Assembly: GCA_038238915.1 (NCBI GenBank)
Contig: JBBSFH010000012.1
Coordinates: forward strand, 1-64,000
From: JAVVHE01 sp038238915
GTDB taxonomy: Bacteria > Pseudomonadota > Alphaproteobacteria > Sphingomonadales > Sphingomonadaceae
Length of the DNA: 64,000 bases
Direction: 5' to 3'
Part shown: positions 25,364-33,819 of the stretch, one piece after another
Position numbering within the stretch: the stretch's first letter is position 1
Layout of the letters: every line of letters begins with the position of its first letter
Program-made: the position numbers and the translations under genes
Notes under the pieces: generated by a model
The model's input: the letters and a program-made list of their open reading frames with translations, nothing else
Databases searched by the model: none
What the model was told of the DNA's origin: nothing

Positions 25364-26248
25364 TCAAAACGGCGCAGGGATTTGTCGTAGCATCCGCATC
25401 CGGACGATCCGATTATCATCAATCACAAGGCCGACAGTCCAGTCGTCTAGAAATACGGTCATGCCTTGAAAACCGTGCCCATGGTCATCGATCAGATCGG
25501 AAACCCGCAAAATATCGGGGGAAGCAGCTGCAGACTGGCCCGCGAACGTGATTTCACCGAGCGGAAGCGAGGCAAGCGCCTTCCTTGCATCCGTGATGAT
25601 CGTCAATCGCGGCGTTGGTGGCTGTTCGGAATGTTCGCGGTCGAACGCCATCATCTGGGGCCCTTCCCTGTCCTCCACCGACAGCGGGAAGGTCAGGTGG
25701 CGGCCTCGCCTGGCATCTTGGCGCGCTTGCGCCAACAGACGCACAACTGCGAATGCTTGCGGTGCTCCGCCAGGTTGCGGCACGAAAAACTCGAGTTTGG
25801 GCGCGCCGCAGGAAGCATCGTCGCGCGTTCGTCCAACCCAGCGATACGCGGTTTGGGTGGATACGCTGTCGGGACCAGACGCGGGCAGCTTGCCTTCCGC
25901 CGAGCGAAAGACCGGCTTCAGCAGAACGCTAGCGATCACGCGTTCGCAAAAGCCCTGCTGCTCGCTGCGAACAGGTTGCAGAAACAGTTTCACGCGCGTT
26001 ACGGTGGGTCTGCCGGGCGGTGTTGGCGGCTCCATCCCCTCGGGACCGATCGTCACTTCCGTTACCGGCAGATGTGACGGTACGAGCAAGGCTTCGCCCA
26101 ACGCCTGTGGAGTCATCGTCTTCGCTTGGTCCAGCGTGATCGCGGGCCCGCCCTCGCGGAGCTTCACTGCCGGCATCAGCGTGGCAGCGGCACCAAGCGA
26201 AGGCACCGAAATTAACACCATCAAGCTGGCGAGCATCCGGTACAACAT
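25364..26248 (-). CDS. secreted protein of unknown function
   Basis: The product, 294 residues, has a signal peptide (MLASLMVLISVPSLGAAA) and no membrane helix afterwards. A good ribosome site (AAAGAGG) precedes the ATG at 26248. Two Cys occur (GFCERV, DASCGAP), compatible with one disulfide. No family was recognised. Its DNA is somewhat less GC-rich than the neighbouring genes, a hint of later acquisition. It is convergent with xthA, with only 11 bp between the stops. Confidence 0.75.
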   Translation of the reverse strand: MLYRMLASLMVLISVPSLGAAATLMPAVKLREGGPAITLDQAKTMTPQALGEALLVPSHLPVTEVTIGPEGMEPPTPPGRPTVTRVKLFLQPVRSEQQGFCERVIASVLLKPVFRSAEGKLPASGPDSVSTQTAYRWVGRTRDDASCGAPKLEFFVPQPGGAPQAFAVVRLLAQARQDARRGRHLTFPLSVEDREGPQMMAFDREHSEQPPTPRLTIITDARKALASLPLGEITFAGQSAAASPDILRVSDLIDDHGHGFQGMTVFLDDWTVGLVIDDNRIVRMRMLRQIPAPF

Positions 26249-26278
26249 CGCAGCCTCTTTCCTGTCGGTGCGGCGACC

Positions 26279-27421
26279 CTACAGCGCCCGCTCGTAAATC
26301 CGGTACACCTTGTTGATCCGGCTGTGAATCACCTCGGCGATACTGCGCATCGGGCCGTTATCCTCCAATATCCAGCCGATTTCGGCGGTCTTCGCGCCAT
26401 AGAGAGTGCTCGCAGTGTTGCGGATGTTCTCGATCATCATGAACGCTGCAAGGCTCGCCAGCCGCGTCCCCTGGTATTTCTTCAGCACCCCCATCAGCGG
26501 TACTCGAACCCATTTCGCGCGCGGCTTTTTGATCGCACGCAACAGCGGGATAAAGTTGAAAGGAAACAGGCGTCCGTTGAATTTCTGCGTCACCTCGTTC
26601 AGATTGGGCAGCGTGAACATGAAGGCGATCGGCTCGCCATCATATTCGCACACGCGCACCAGATCGGGATACACCACCGGGCGCATCTTCTTGCCCGCAT
26701 AAGTGCTTTCGGCGGTAGTGAGCGGGGTGAAGCCCCAGTTGCCCGCCCAGGCATCGTTCAGGATTTCGAGGATGAACTTCGATTCCTTGGCGTATTCCGC
26801 CATGATCGTATCGCGGACCTTGAGCCGGGGGTTCGCCAGCCCGGTTTTGACGATGCGCTGCACCACGGGGGGAAATGGGATTTCCAGCGGCACCTCATAG
26901 CACAGGAGATCCTTGGCCTTCGCGTAGCCCCGCGCCTCGACATGCTTGGCGTAATAGGCGCGGTGATGCCCCATCATCACGGTGGGCTGCGTATCGAAGC
27001 CCTCCACCAGCAGCCCCGGCTCATCCCAGATCGAAAGCGTGAACGGCCCGAGCGCGCGCGTCATGCCCTGCGCGCGCAGCCAGCCTTCGGCGGCATCGAA
27101 CAGCGCGGTCGCCACGTCGGCATCGTCGATCAGCTCGAAACTGCCCCACTGGCCCGTGCCAGCGCCCATATGCTGAAGCACCAGCTCATCGACCTGGCCC
27201 GAAATGCGGCCAACAACCTTGCCGTCGCGCTCGGCGAGGAAGAAGCGCGCGCGCGCATGTTCGAACCACGGGTTTTTCCTGGGGTTGAGCAGTTCGTGCG
27301 CATCGCGGCGCAACATCGGCGCGGCGTTGGCATCGTCCTTGTAGTTATCGTAGGCGAAATCGATGAACCGCGTCAGATCGCGCGCGGTCTCGACAGGGCG
27401 AACGGTTATGGGCTGACTCAA
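26279..27421 (-). CDS. GNAT-fold acyltransferase, candidate bacterial ceramide synthase
   Basis: This 380-residue protein contains PITVRPVETARDLTRFIDFA at the start, NPRKNPWFEHARARFFLAER and GRISGQVDELV (about 65-85). It also has GFDTQPTVMMGHHRAYYAKH (about 145-165) and MGVLKKYQGTRLASLAAFMM near the C-terminus. The pattern is that of the long GNAT-like proteins to which the ceramide synthase bCerS of Caulobacter belongs, which acylate 3-ketodihydrosphingosine. Sphingomonads make glycosphingolipids, so this is plausible, but the family contains paralogues. It is coupled to the hydroxylase gene by a TTGA overlap, which fixes the TTG start. Confidence 0.6.
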   Translation of the reverse strand: MSQPITVRPVETARDLTRFIDFAYDNYKDDANAAPMLRRDAHELLNPRKNPWFEHARARFFLAERDGKVVGRISGQVDELVLQHMGAGTGQWGSFELIDDADVATALFDAAEGWLRAQGMTRALGPFTLSIWDEPGLLVEGFDTQPTVMMGHHRAYYAKHVEARGYAKAKDLLCYEVPLEIPFPPVVQRIVKTGLANPRLKVRDTIMAEYAKESKFILEILNDAWAGNWGFTPLTTAESTYAGKKMRPVVYPDLVRVCEYDGEPIAFMFTLPNLNEVTQKFNGRLFPFNFIPLLRAIKKPRAKWVRVPLMGVLKKYQGTRLASLAAFMMIENIRNTASTLYGAKTAEIGWILEDNGPMRSIAEVIHSRINKVYRIYERAL

Positions 27422-28194
27422 CCCTCGCGCGCCTCGGGCCGACGCGGACCGCTCGGCGCGATCCCGCCCGAAAGCGCCTTCACCCAAGGCCACTTCGCCG
27501 CGACTTCCTCGGTATAGCCAAGGTTGAACACGGTGCGGCTTTTCGACGGCCGGTCACGGCGCTCGTACAGCGTGCCGAACAGCCGATCGGGGAAGAAGCT
27601 GGTAATGCCGTAATTGCCATCCTCGTCATGGAAGTGATGTTCCATGTGGCGACGCTTCATCTGGGCGACCCACTTGTTCTTGGGTGTGAAGCCGAGGTGC
27701 TGGATGCAATGGAAAAACTCGTAAGCGCACGTGGTCAGAAGCCCCGTGGCGAACGCCGCCGCCGCACCGCCAACCCCGCCGATCAGCCAGCCCGCGATCG
27801 CAGTCGTCACGGCGACTGCAGGCAACGTGTGCTCGATCGCGCCGAAGAGGACTTCGAGGTGATAAGGATCCTGATGATGATCGTAGTGCGTGCGCTTCCA
27901 CGAACGCGCGGTCCACGGATGTTTGTGCATCCAGCCGCCATGCAGGATGAAACGGTGGATGCCATACCACGAGATCGGATAGCACAGCAGAGCGGCACCG
28001 ATCGAAGCTGCCACCTGTAGCGGGCTCGCGGGCCAGACGATCGCGGCGACGATCAGTGCAGCGCTTAGCAGCAGATACACGACGATCGCGGGATGCTGGA
28101 AATACGCGATCACGAGTTCGCGCATCGTCATGCGATTAAGATAGTGCGCGCGCTTCCAGAAACTCGTCCGGGGCAGGGTCTGTGTGCTCGCCAT
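27418..28194 (-). CDS. membrane fatty-acid/sterol hydroxylase family, diiron
   Basis: The 258-residue membrane protein has four His clusters typical of the fatty acid hydroxylase superfamily: HRFILHGGWMHKH (about 78-90), HYDHHQDPYH (about 100-109), EFFHCIQH and RRHMEHHFH (about 178-186). Hydrophobic segments lie between them. It is the first gene of a two-gene unit with the bCerS-like acyltransferase, so the likely substrate is a sphingoid base or the ceramide acyl chain (sphingomonad ceramides carry 2-hydroxy fatty acids); carotenoid hydroxylation is an alternative. The substrate is inferred only from context. Confidence 0.78.
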   Translation of the reverse strand: MASTQTLPRTSFWKRAHYLNRMTMRELVIAYFQHPAIVVYLLLSAALIVAAIVWPASPLQVAASIGAALLCYPISWYGIHRFILHGGWMHKHPWTARSWKRTHYDHHQDPYHLEVLFGAIEHTLPAVAVTTAIAGWLIGGVGGAAAAFATGLLTTCAYEFFHCIQHLGFTPKNKWVAQMKRRHMEHHFHDEDGNYGITSFFPDRLFGTLYERRDRPSKSRTVFNLGYTEEVAAKWPWVKALSGGIAPSGPRRPEAREG

Positions 28195-28349
28195 CGATCC
28201 TCACTCAAATGCTCGGTGGTGCCAACGCACGAATGCGGGTTTTGCGCCTGCCCCCGCAATGTGGCGTTTTGACGACGCGGATGGCGGCAGCCGCCGAACA
28301 GCGTTGTCGGAATTCTTTACAGTTTTGCGAAGGCCCCGCAGCGTTGGAA

Positions 28350-28370
28350 CCGTTCCGATTGCCGGAATGG
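28350..28370. promoter_or_regulatory. inverted repeat upstream of the sigma-54 promoter
   Basis: CCGTTCCG-5 nt-CGGAATGG forms 8-bp arms with one mismatch, centred about 52 bp before the predicted start of the sigma-54 transcript. It is a candidate site for an enhancer-binding protein, although such sites are usually further upstream. Confidence 0.35.
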
Positions 28371-28386
28371 CGGCGTTAGACATCCT

Positions 28387-28402
28387 TGGCACGCCGTTTG
28401 CA
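28387..28402 (+). promoter_or_regulatory. sigma-54 (-24/-12) promoter
   Basis: TTGGCACG-N4-TTGCA is a near-perfect RpoN promoter. GG is at 28388-28389 and GC at 28400-28401, with 10 nt between. It faces right, into a 100-bp region without a gene that ends in a strong terminator, so it appears to drive a small RNA starting near 28412. Confidence 0.7.
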
Positions 28403-28411
28403 TGAAAGATA

Positions 28412-28500
28412 TTGGAAACAGACACACTGTTTTCAACGAGTAAGAATTCGTCACGCAGTCGGAGTCGGCGGGGGAGGGCGACCCCCGCCGTCTTTCGTTC
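28412..28500 (+). ncRNA. candidate sigma-54-dependent small RNA
   Basis: The predicted transcript of about 85-90 nt begins near 28412, downstream of the -12 element. It has a first hairpin GAAACAG-5 nt-CTGTTTTC (28415-28434), a short single-stranded middle, and a perfect 9-bp GC-rich terminator hairpin followed by a T-rich tail. No reading frame fits: the only short ORF (MKDIGNRHTVFNE) starts at 28402, ahead of the predicted transcription start. No known RNA family was recognised. It lies between the divergent hydroxylase gene and the 3' end of the dihydroorotase gene. Confidence 0.45.
28466..28500 (+). terminator. rho-independent terminator of the candidate small RNA
   Basis: CGGCGGGGG (28466-28474) pairs perfectly with CCCCCGCCG (28482-28490) around a 7-nt loop and is followed by TCTTTCGTTCT. 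No plus-strand gene precedes it, which supports a separate short transcript. On the minus strand it also lies beyond the dihydroorotase stop and could serve that gene. Confidence 0.65.
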
Positions 28501-28509
28501 TGGGCGAAT

Positions 28510-29832
28510 TCAGCCGCGCATCGTTGCTTCAAAGGCAAACGGCTCCCCAAATGCCGCCGCCGCAAGCTCGCCTTCCCACATCGCGGTCTGCCCGCGCACG
28601 ATCGTGCCGATCGGCCTCCCCGTGATCGTCATGCCGGTGAACGGGGACCATCCCGCGCGGCTCGCGAGCCAATCCGGCGTGATCGTCCAGCGTGCGGCGA
28701 GATCGACCACCGACAGGCTCGCGCGCATACCCACTGCGATGCGGCCGTGGCCCACGATGCCGAACAGGCGCGCCGCGCCGGCGCTGGTGAGATCGACCAG
28801 CCGCGCGAGGCTGAGGCGTCCCGCTGCGACGTGATCGAGCATGATCGGCAGCAGCGTCTGCACGCCTGGCATCCCCGAGGGAGAGGCGGGATATTCGCGC
28901 GCTTTCTCATCGAGCGTATGCGGCGCGTGGTCCGAACCGATCACATCGACAACCCCCTGCCCCAGCCAATGCCACAGCCCCGCGCGCGCGGCCGCATCGC
29001 GCACCGGCGGGTTCATCTGCGCGTGCGTGCCGAGCCGGGGGTAAGCCTCCTCGGCGGCGAGCGTCAGGTGGTTGGGGGTCGCCTCCGCGCTGGCGATGTC
29101 CTTGTGGTTGGCAAGAAAAGCCAGTTCGTCGGGGTTGGAGATATGCAGGATGTGGACCCGCCGTTTCGCCGCGCGCGCCGCAGCCACCGCACGCTTCGTC
29201 GCCAGCAGCGCGGTTTCGCCGTCGCGCCAGACCGGGTGGCTGCGCGGATCGCCTGCCACGCGCTCACCCATCCGCTCGATCAGCCTCGGTTCGTCCTCCG
29301 CGTGGATCGCCACCCGGCGATGGCCGCTACGGAGCACGCGCATCAGCCCCTCGTCATCGGCGACGAGCAGATTGCCGGTGGACGATCCCATGAAGATCTT
29401 CACACCCGCACACCCGGGCGTCATCTCGATCTCGGCCAGATCGGGCGCGTTGGCGTGGGTGGCCCCCGCGTAGAAGGCGTGATCGCACCACATCCGGCCC
29501 TTGGCGCGCGCGAGCTTGTCCTCGAGCGCGGCCACGCTGTCCGTATTGGGATTGGTGTTGGGCATCTCGAACACCCCCACGATCCCGCCGAGCACGGCGG
29601 CACGGCTGCCGCTCTCCAGATCCTCCTTGTGCGTCATCCCGGGCTCGCGGAAATGCACCTGCGTGTCGATCGCGCCCGGCAGGATGGTGAGGCCAGTGCA
29701 ATCGATCGTCCGAGCGGCCGGGCCGTCGACGCCGATCCCCGCAATGCGTTCGCCGACGACGCCGATCGAGGCGGGGACGAGACCGCCGGGGGTGAAGACG
29801 TCGGCATTTGTCAGGAGGAGATCGTAAGCCAT
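28510..29832 (-). CDS. pyrC: dihydroorotase-family amidohydrolase
   Basis: The family converts N-carbamoyl-aspartate to dihydroorotate in pyrimidine synthesis. The 440-residue frame shows LPGAIDTQVHFREPGMTHKE (about residues 49-68), the carbamylated-Lys block GVKIFMGSSTGNLL, HILHISNPDEL and DVIGSDHAPHTLDEKA with the catalytic Asp. The first His of the usual HxH metal pair is Gln (QVH), which I believe marks an alphaproteobacterial subfamily. Activity is thus likely but not certain. The ATG at 29832 matches the family start; the frame is open far upstream over ygfZ without homology. Divergent from ygfZ, 46 bp apart. Confidence 0.83.
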   Translation of the reverse strand: MAYDLLLTNADVFTPGGLVPASIGVVGERIAGIGVDGPAARTIDCTGLTILPGAIDTQVHFREPGMTHKEDLESGSRAAVLGGIVGVFEMPNTNPNTDSVAALEDKLARAKGRMWCDHAFYAGATHANAPDLAEIEMTPGCAGVKIFMGSSTGNLLVADDEGLMRVLRSGHRRVAIHAEDEPRLIERMGERVAGDPRSHPVWRDGETALLATKRAVAAARAAKRRVHILHISNPDELAFLANHKDIASAEATPNHLTLAAEEAYPRLGTHAQMNPPVRDAAARAGLWHWLGQGVVDVIGSDHAPHTLDEKAREYPASPSGMPGVQTLLPIMLDHVAAGRLSLARLVDLTSAGAARLFGIVGHGRIAVGMRASLSVVDLAARWTITPDWLASRAGWSPFTGMTITGRPIGTIVRGQTAMWEGELAAAAFGEPFAFEATMRG

Positions 29833-29878
29833 TCGCTGGTTATGGCGCGCGGCCCCGGCCATGCCTAGGTTGATCGCC

Positions 29879-30664
29879 ATGCCGTTTGCCAATCTCGAAG
29901 ACCGCGCGATGCTGCACCTGACCGGCGTGGACACGCACGCGTTCCTGCAGGGGCTGCTGACCAGCGACATCGCCGCGCTCGCCCCCGAGCGGCCGCTGTG
30001 GGCAGCGCTGCTCAGCCCGCAGGGCAAGGCGCTCTTCGACATGATCCTGTTCGACGATGGCGGCGGCGGCGTGTGGATGGACTGCGAGGCCTCGCGCGCG
30101 GACGATCTCGCGCGGCGGCTGACGATGTATCGTCTCAAACGCGCGGTCACGATCGAGCGCAGCCCTGTCGGCGTGCTCGCGGGCTGGGGAGACAGCGGCA
30201 GGCCGGGGTGGCCCGTCGATCCGCGCCTGCCAGCGCTCGGGCTGCGCTCGCCCGGATACCCGCTGGAGGGCGCGTTGGAAGCCGCCGCCTGGCACGCGCA
30301 TCGCCTCGCGCAAGGCGTCGCCGAGGGCGCGGGCGATCTTGGGATCGATAAGACGCTGTGGCTTGAGGCCAATGCGGTCGAACTGAACGGCGTCAGCTTC
30401 ACCAAGGGCTGTTACGTGGGCCAGGAGAATACCGCTCGGATGCACCACCGCGACCGCGTGCGCCGCCGGTTGCTGCCGGTCACGCTATCGGCCGAACCCG
30501 GCGAGGCGCGCGAAATCTTCGCGGGCGAGCGCGCGGCGGGCGAGTTGCGCGGACATCTTGGCGATCGCGGCATCGCCTGGCTGCGGCTGGAGTATGCCGA
30601 TGTGCCGCTCACGCTGAACGGGGCGGACATATGGATCGATTGGCCGGTCTGGTTGCCGCGCTGA
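29879..30664 (+). CDS. ygfZ: folate-binding protein YgfZ
   Basis: YgfZ is a GcvT-like, tetrahydrofolate-dependent protein that supports Fe-S cluster enzymes, especially radical-SAM ones. The 261-residue protein starts LEDRAMLHLTGVDTHAFLQG and carries the invariant motif KGCYVGQENTAR (about residues 178-189) with its conserved Cys. The ATG at 29879 was preferred to 29861 because an AGG lies 10 nt before it and the family begins there. Divergent from the dihydroorotase gene. Confidence 0.9.
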   Translation: MPFANLEDRAMLHLTGVDTHAFLQGLLTSDIAALAPERPLWAALLSPQGKALFDMILFDDGGGGVWMDCEASRADDLARRLTMYRLKRAVTIERSPVGVLAGWGDSGRPGWPVDPRLPALGLRSPGYPLEGALEAAAWHAHRLAQGVAEGAGDLGIDKTLWLEANAVELNGVSFTKGCYVGQENTARMHHRDRVRRRLLPVTLSAEPGEAREIFAGERAAGELRGHLGDRGIAWLRLEYADVPLTLNGADIWIDWPVWLPR

Positions 30665-30753
30665 CGCGCCGCGCATCGCGCGCGGGAGGAACTTATGCTA
30701 TTGTCCCGCAGCGCCACGCCTGATCTCGCGCGCGGCGATTTAGGGAGGTTGCC

Positions 30754-31317
30754 ATGCGTGTCTCTCGGTTGCTCCTCGGTGCCATCTTCGTCCTTGTCCC
30801 CGCCGCGGCTTCAGCGGCGCTGATTGTTCTGGGCGATGGCGATGCGCGCCAATGCTACCTCGCCGCGGAATACAAAAGCGCGCCAAGGGCCAGCATCGCG
30901 CTGTGCACGCGCGCGATCGAGGAGGGAGCGCTCAACAGCCAGGATCGCTCCGCGACGCTCGTCAATCGCGGGATCGTGCGTATGTGGGCTGCGGACAATC
31001 GCGGTGCGATCGCGGATTTTGATACCGCACTCGCCGAACGCCCCGGCCTGCCCGAGGCGCGCGTCAACAAGGCGGTGGCGCTGGTGCGCCTGAATACCGA
31101 TCTGGCGGCGGCGGTGGTTCTGCTGACGCAGGCGCTCGACGATAAAGTGCAACGGCCGGAAATCGCCTATTACGCGCGCGGCCTCGCCAACGAGACGCTG
31201 GGTGACGTGAAAGCGGCCTATCATGATTACCGCGCCGCCGCCGCGCTCAAGCCCGGCTGGGCCGAACCCGCCGAGCAGCTCGCGCGCTTCACGGTTACGC
31301 ATGGGACGGGTGGCTAG
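30754..31317 (+). CDS. periplasmic tetratricopeptide-repeat protein
   Basis: The 187-residue product has a signal peptide (LLLGAIFVLVPAAASAA) followed by TPR-type helices: ATLVNRGIVRMWAADNRGAI, PEARVNKAVALVRLNTDLAA and IAYYARGLANETLGDVKAA. TPRs mediate protein contacts; the partner is unknown. A conserved-looking Cys pair (RQCYLAAEY, ALCTRAI) could form a disulfide. A GGGAGG-type site (agggaggttgcc) precedes the ATG. Confidence 0.8.
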   Translation: MRVSRLLLGAIFVLVPAAASAALIVLGDGDARQCYLAAEYKSAPRASIALCTRAIEEGALNSQDRSATLVNRGIVRMWAADNRGAIADFDTALAERPGLPEARVNKAVALVRLNTDLAAAVVLLTQALDDKVQRPEIAYYARGLANETLGDVKAAYHDYRAAAALKPGWAEPAEQLARFTVTHGTGG

Positions 31318-31392
31318 CGCGGCTCGCCGCCCCATGGACAGCGGCGGCGCGCGGCCCTAGCCCTGACGCGCAACCCCGAGACCTTGGCTGAT

Positions 31393-33273
31393 ATGACGAT
31401 AGTGCGCGCGCTGTGGCGGTTCCTGGTCGGGGTCAAGGACGCGCTCGTCCTTGTCTTCATGCTGCTGTTTTTCCTCGGCGTGTGGGCCGCGCTCTCGGCG
31501 CGCGCGCCACTCTCGGTGCCGAGCGGCGCGGCGCTCGTGCTCAACCTGCGCGGCAGCCTGGTCGATCAGGCGCGCGAGCGATCGCCGTTCGCGAGCCTGG
31601 GCGGGGGGACGGTGAGCCGCCAGTATCAGACGCGCGATCTGGTGCGCGCCATCGCCAACGCGCGCGGCGATACGCGGATCAAGGCGATCGTCCTGCAGAT
31701 GGACACGTTCCTCGGCGGCGGACAGGCAAATCTGCAGGCGGTGGGCACAGAACTTGATCGCTTCCGCGCGAGCGGCAGGCCCGTCTACGCCTACGCCACC
31801 GCCTATACGGACGCGAGCTACCAGCTGGCGGCGCACGCGAGCGAGATCTGGACCAATCCGCTGGGCGGCGTGTTTCTGACGGGCCCGGGCGGCGAAAACC
31901 TCTATTTCGCCGACGCGCTGAAGCGGCTCGGCGTCACCGTCAACGTCTTTCGCGTGGGCACCTACAAGGCGGCGGTCGAGCCGTTCACCCGCACCGATAG
32001 CTCGCCCGAGGCGCGCGCGGCGGAGAAGGCGCTCGTCGATACGCTGTGGGGAAACTATCTGGCCGAAGTGCGCGCGGTTCGCCCCAGGGCGGACATCGCG
32101 GGCTTCCTGCAGACGCTGCCCGCCCGCGTGGCGGCCAAAGGTGGCGATCTCGGGCAGGCATCGGTCGCGGCGGGGCTGATCGACCGCGTGGGCAGCTATG
32201 CCGCGCTGAGCGAAACGCTCGCGGCGAAGCTGGGCAAGGGCGAGGAGGATCGGCCGGGCAGCTACAACCAGATCGAGGTTTCGAAGTATCTCGCCGCCAC
32301 ACGCTCGCTGCTGCCGAGCGGCGGCGATGCGGTGGGCGTGGTGTATGTGAGCGGCAACATCGTCGATGGCGATGCTTCGGCGGGCAGCGCGGGGGGCGAC
32401 ACGATCTCGCGGCTTATCGAGGAAGCGCTGGCCGACAAGAGCATCAAGGCGCTGGTGGTGCGTGTCGATTCGGGTGGCGGCTCGGTGCTCGCTTCGGAGC
32501 GAATCCGGCAGGCTTTGGCGACTGCCCATGCGCGCGGGCTGCCGATCGTCGGTTCGATGGGTCCAGTGGCGGCGAGCGGTGGTTACTGGGTCTCGACGGC
32601 GGCGGACATGATCTTCGCGCAGCCGAGCACGATCACCGGATCGATCGGCGTGTTCGCGATCATTCCGAGCTTCGAGGGCACGCTGAAGGATTTGCACCTC
32701 GGCGCGGACGGCGTGAAGAGCACGCCCTATTCGGGCGCGCCCGACGTGCTGACCGGGCTCAGCCCCGAGACGCGCAGCCTGCTGCAGGCTTCGGTGGAAG
32801 ACATCTACCGGCGCTTCGTTGGCCTCGTATCGGTCTCGCGCCATCTGACGCCCGCACGCGTCGATCAGATCGCGCAGGGTCGCGTGTGGGCGGGATCGAC
32901 CGCGCTTTCGCTCGGGCTGGTGGATCGCATCGGCGGTCTCGATGCGGCGCTCGCCGAAGCTCGTCGGCGCGCAAAGCTCCCCGCCGACAGCCGCGTGGTC
33001 GATATCGAGCCCAAGCCACGGCTGGGGTTCGCATTCCTCAACCAGGTGTTCGGACCCGAAGAAGGCGAGCAGGGCGCACGCGATCTGGTGAGCAAAACCG
33101 CCGCAGAGCGCACGATGCGGATCGAGGCGGCGGCGACCGGTGCGATCGGCATGCTCGCGCAGCCATCGGTGCAGGCAGCGTGCACGCGCTGCTGGGCATG
33201 GCAGGACGCACCGGCGCCGGACGATGGCGACGTGTTGCGCAAAATGGTGCTTGCGCGTCTGGCGGGGCGCTGA
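31393..33273 (+). CDS. sppA: signal peptide peptidase SppA, 67K long type
   Basis: SppA degrades cleaved signal peptides in the inner membrane. The protein of about 626 residues has an N-terminal membrane helix (LVLVFMLLFFLGVWAAL) and the duplicated Clp/crotonase-like fold. The general-base Lys is in the first half (FRVGTYKAAVEPFTRTD, near residue 197) and the nucleophile Ser in the second (GPVAASGGYWVSTAADMIF, near residue 398), as in E. coli SppA. The ATG at 31393 was chosen; a TTG at 31384 would add three residues. Confidence 0.93.
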   Translation: MTIVRALWRFLVGVKDALVLVFMLLFFLGVWAALSARAPLSVPSGAALVLNLRGSLVDQARERSPFASLGGGTVSRQYQTRDLVRAIANARGDTRIKAIVLQMDTFLGGGQANLQAVGTELDRFRASGRPVYAYATAYTDASYQLAAHASEIWTNPLGGVFLTGPGGENLYFADALKRLGVTVNVFRVGTYKAAVEPFTRTDSSPEARAAEKALVDTLWGNYLAEVRAVRPRADIAGFLQTLPARVAAKGGDLGQASVAAGLIDRVGSYAALSETLAAKLGKGEEDRPGSYNQIEVSKYLAATRSLLPSGGDAVGVVYVSGNIVDGDASAGSAGGDTISRLIEEALADKSIKALVVRVDSGGGSVLASERIRQALATAHARGLPIVGSMGPVAASGGYWVSTAADMIFAQPSTITGSIGVFAIIPSFEGTLKDLHLGADGVKSTPYSGAPDVLTGLSPETRSLLQASVEDIYRRFVGLVSVSRHLTPARVDQIAQGRVWAGSTALSLGLVDRIGGLDAALAEARRRAKLPADSRVVDIEPKPRLGFAFLNQVFGPEEGEQGARDLVSKTAAERTMRIEAAATGAIGMLAQPSVQAACTRCWAWQDAPAPDDGDVLRKMVLARLAGR

Positions 33274-33318
33274 GCGGCGATAGGGCTCCTACTGCCGCGC
33301 GCGCTTCACCTTCGCCGC

Positions 33319-33819
33319 CTATTGCCAGCCGCGCAGTCCCTGCCCGCCCGTCTTCGCCGACCCCCGTTGCGCTGCGCGGCGCTCTTCCACGCGCGCCTGA
33401 ACTTCGCGCGCGGTGGCGACGAAGGCGCGGCGATCGGCGAGGCTTAGCTGCTGGAACGCGCCGAGCATCGCCGCCTGTGTGCGCGCCTGCTGGCCGAGCG
33501 CGAGATTGCGCTCCGCCAGCATCGCGCGGCCGAGCGCGCCCGCATCGAGCGGATCGGCGGCGATCAGATCCAGCATTTGCGCGCGGATCGCCTCGATCTG
33601 CTGGTGCGTGCCGTCCGCCCCGACCGACCGGAGCGCCTGCCGGACCACCAGGCGCCCGGCGGGGGAAAGATCCCTGAGCAGCCCGCCATGGGCAAACGAC
33701 TGCCCCGCGCCACCCATGCCGGGCATCGCGCCGGGCTGCGGCGCGGGCTGCGCGCCCGCCGGCAAAGCGGCGAGCGCGAGCGCGATCAGCGAGGCGCGAA
33801 AAACGGGAACAAAGTTCAA
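33319..33819 (-). CDS. periplasmic LTXXQ/Spy-like protein
   Basis: This 166-residue protein has a signal peptide (SLIALALAALPAGAQ) and then an all-helical region rich in Arg, Ala and Gln (HQQIEAIRAQMLDLIA; LGQQARTQAAMLGAFQQLS). It resembles the Spy/CpxP or CzcJ-like heavy-metal-sensor fold. It is the third gene of an operon with an ECF sigma factor and its anti-sigma; the TTG start overlaps the anti-sigma stop (TTGA). A role as a sensor or chaperone in an envelope stress circuit is inferred from this context. Confidence 0.7.
   Translation of the reverse strand: MNFVPVFRASLIALALAALPAGAQPAPQPGAMPGMGGAGQSFAHGGLLRDLSPAGRLVVRQALRSVGADGTHQQIEAIRAQMLDLIAADPLDAGALGRAMLAERNLALGQQARTQAAMLGAFQQLSLADRRAFVATAREVQARVEERRAAQRGSAKTGGQGLRGWQ

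Noticed and set aside
26324..27517. A long plus-strand open frame of 397 codons opposite the acyltransferase gene
   Set aside because: The minus-strand frame shows a coherent GNAT-type protein; the plus frame has shadow composition and no recognisable domain.
28402..28443. A 13-codon ORF (MKDIGNRHTVFNE) as a leader peptide
   Set aside because: Its ATG abuts the -12 element and lies upstream of the predicted transcription start, and there is no ribosome site.
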